Assembly (NCBI GenBank): GCA_026713345.1
Contig: JAPOOQ010000152.1
Coordinates: 1 to 6,978 of the forward strand
DNA: 6,978 nucleotides
Reading direction: 5' to 3'
DNA from: Gemmatimonadota bacterium
Lineage (GTDB): Bacteria > Gemmatimonadota > Gemmatimonadetes > Longimicrobiales > Gaopeijiaceae
Of this stretch, positions 6,483 through 6,978 are shown one piece after another. Under the pieces are notes generated by a model. It worked only from the letters and a program-made list of their open reading frames with translations, was not told where the DNA came from and ran no database searches. How positions within the stretch are numbered: position 1 is the stretch's first letter; every line of letters begins with the position of its first letter. A program made the translations under genes and the position numbers.

Positions 6483-6978
6483 GTGCGCGGTCTGCGGGGC
6501 CGGGGCGTCACGGTGGCCGTGATCGACAGCGGGGTGAATGTGGAGCACCCGCATGTGGGGAGGGTGGCGGGCGGCGTCAGAATCGCACTGTCCGGCGAGA
6601 CGGAGGAGGACTATGTCGACCGCCTGGGGCACGGAACGGCGGTCTTCGCGGCGATCCAGGAGAAGGCGCCGGGGGCGGAGCTGTACGCGGTGCGGGTCTT
6701 CACGGACCGGTTGAAGACGAGCGTGCGGGCGCTGGTGGCGGCGATCGACTGGGCGGCGGAGCGGCGCGTGCGCGTGGTGAACCTGAGTCTGGGGACGCTG
6801 CGGGAGGAGCACGCGGCGATGCTGGAAGCGGCGGTGGGCCGGGTGGGGGCGGTGGGGGGGATCGTGGTCGCGGCGGAGACGGCCGGCGGGCAGCGATGGT
6901 GGCCGGGCTCGCTGCCGGGCGCCGTCGGGGTGGGGATGGGTGAGGCCTGTCCGCGCGGGGGCGCGCCGGGCGGGGGGG
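6483..6978 (+). CDS. Subtilisin-like S8 serine peptidase, 5' part only
   Basis: The frame runs open to the window end, giving about 165 residues. It has the catalytic Asp in VAVIDSGV (Asp15 from GTG 6483) and the catalytic His in GHGTAV (His50), followed by APGAELYAVRVF and the VVNLSLG core strand (about 98-104), all in the usual S8 order. The catalytic Ser lies beyond the window. Where subtilisins have the oxyanion-hole Asn (AAGN) this protein reads VVAAETAGG (near residue 132), so that residue seems absent. No signal peptide or propeptide is visible, so it may act inside the cell. The start is uncertain: GTG 6483 is the only standard start found near the domain, but the in-frame codons before it (from about 6447, overlapping the DUF1801 stop) also look coding and sit behind GGAGG (6432-6436). 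The substrate is unknown; a processing protease for something the exporter handles is only a guess. Confidence 0.85.
   Translation, partial: MRGLRGRGVTVAVIDSGVNVEHPHVGRVAGGVRIALSGETEEDYVDRLGHGTAVFAAIQEKAPGAELYAVRVFTDRLKTSVRALVAAIDWAAERRVRVVNLSLGTLREEHAAMLEAAVGRVGAVGGIVVAAETAGGQRWWPGSLPGAVGVGMGEACPRGGAPGGG

Overview
The window is GC-rich and densely coding, almost entirely on the plus strand. Three lipoproteins of the six-bladed beta-propeller type, with the GEGPGEF motif and, in two of them, a WDSAGIEIVEN-like N-terminal strand, are a style of gene family typical of Gemmatimonadota. This assignment rests on gene style only, because no rRNA or marker gene is present.

Layout from left to right. 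Positions 67-444 on the minus strand hold the C-terminal end of a beta-propeller gene whose front part is missing. Two tandem paralogous beta-propeller lipoproteins follow (457-1776 and 1811-3163). Next comes a complete MsbA-type ABC half-exporter with fused membrane and ATPase domains (3185-4837). An AT-rich array of five contiguous 21-bp units (4858-4962) lies between the ABC gene and a third, more distant propeller lipoprotein (4929-6026), and runs into the latter's signal peptide. A DUF1801 protein follows (6037-6450), then the 5' part of a subtilisin-like S8 serine peptidase that runs off the window end (from about 6483).

The plus-strand genes are close together (gaps of 34, 21, 10 and about 32 bases) and could be co-transcribed. 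The array is the only clear break in base composition, and it may carry its own promoter. The propeller proteins would be anchored at the membrane outside the cytoplasm, beside an exporter and a protease. A shared export or processing role is possible, but nothing in the sequence proves it. The most unusual element is the 21-bp array: it is in helical phase, has a period divisible by three, stays open in several frames and appears to have supplied the start and first signal-peptide residues of the downstream lipoprotein.
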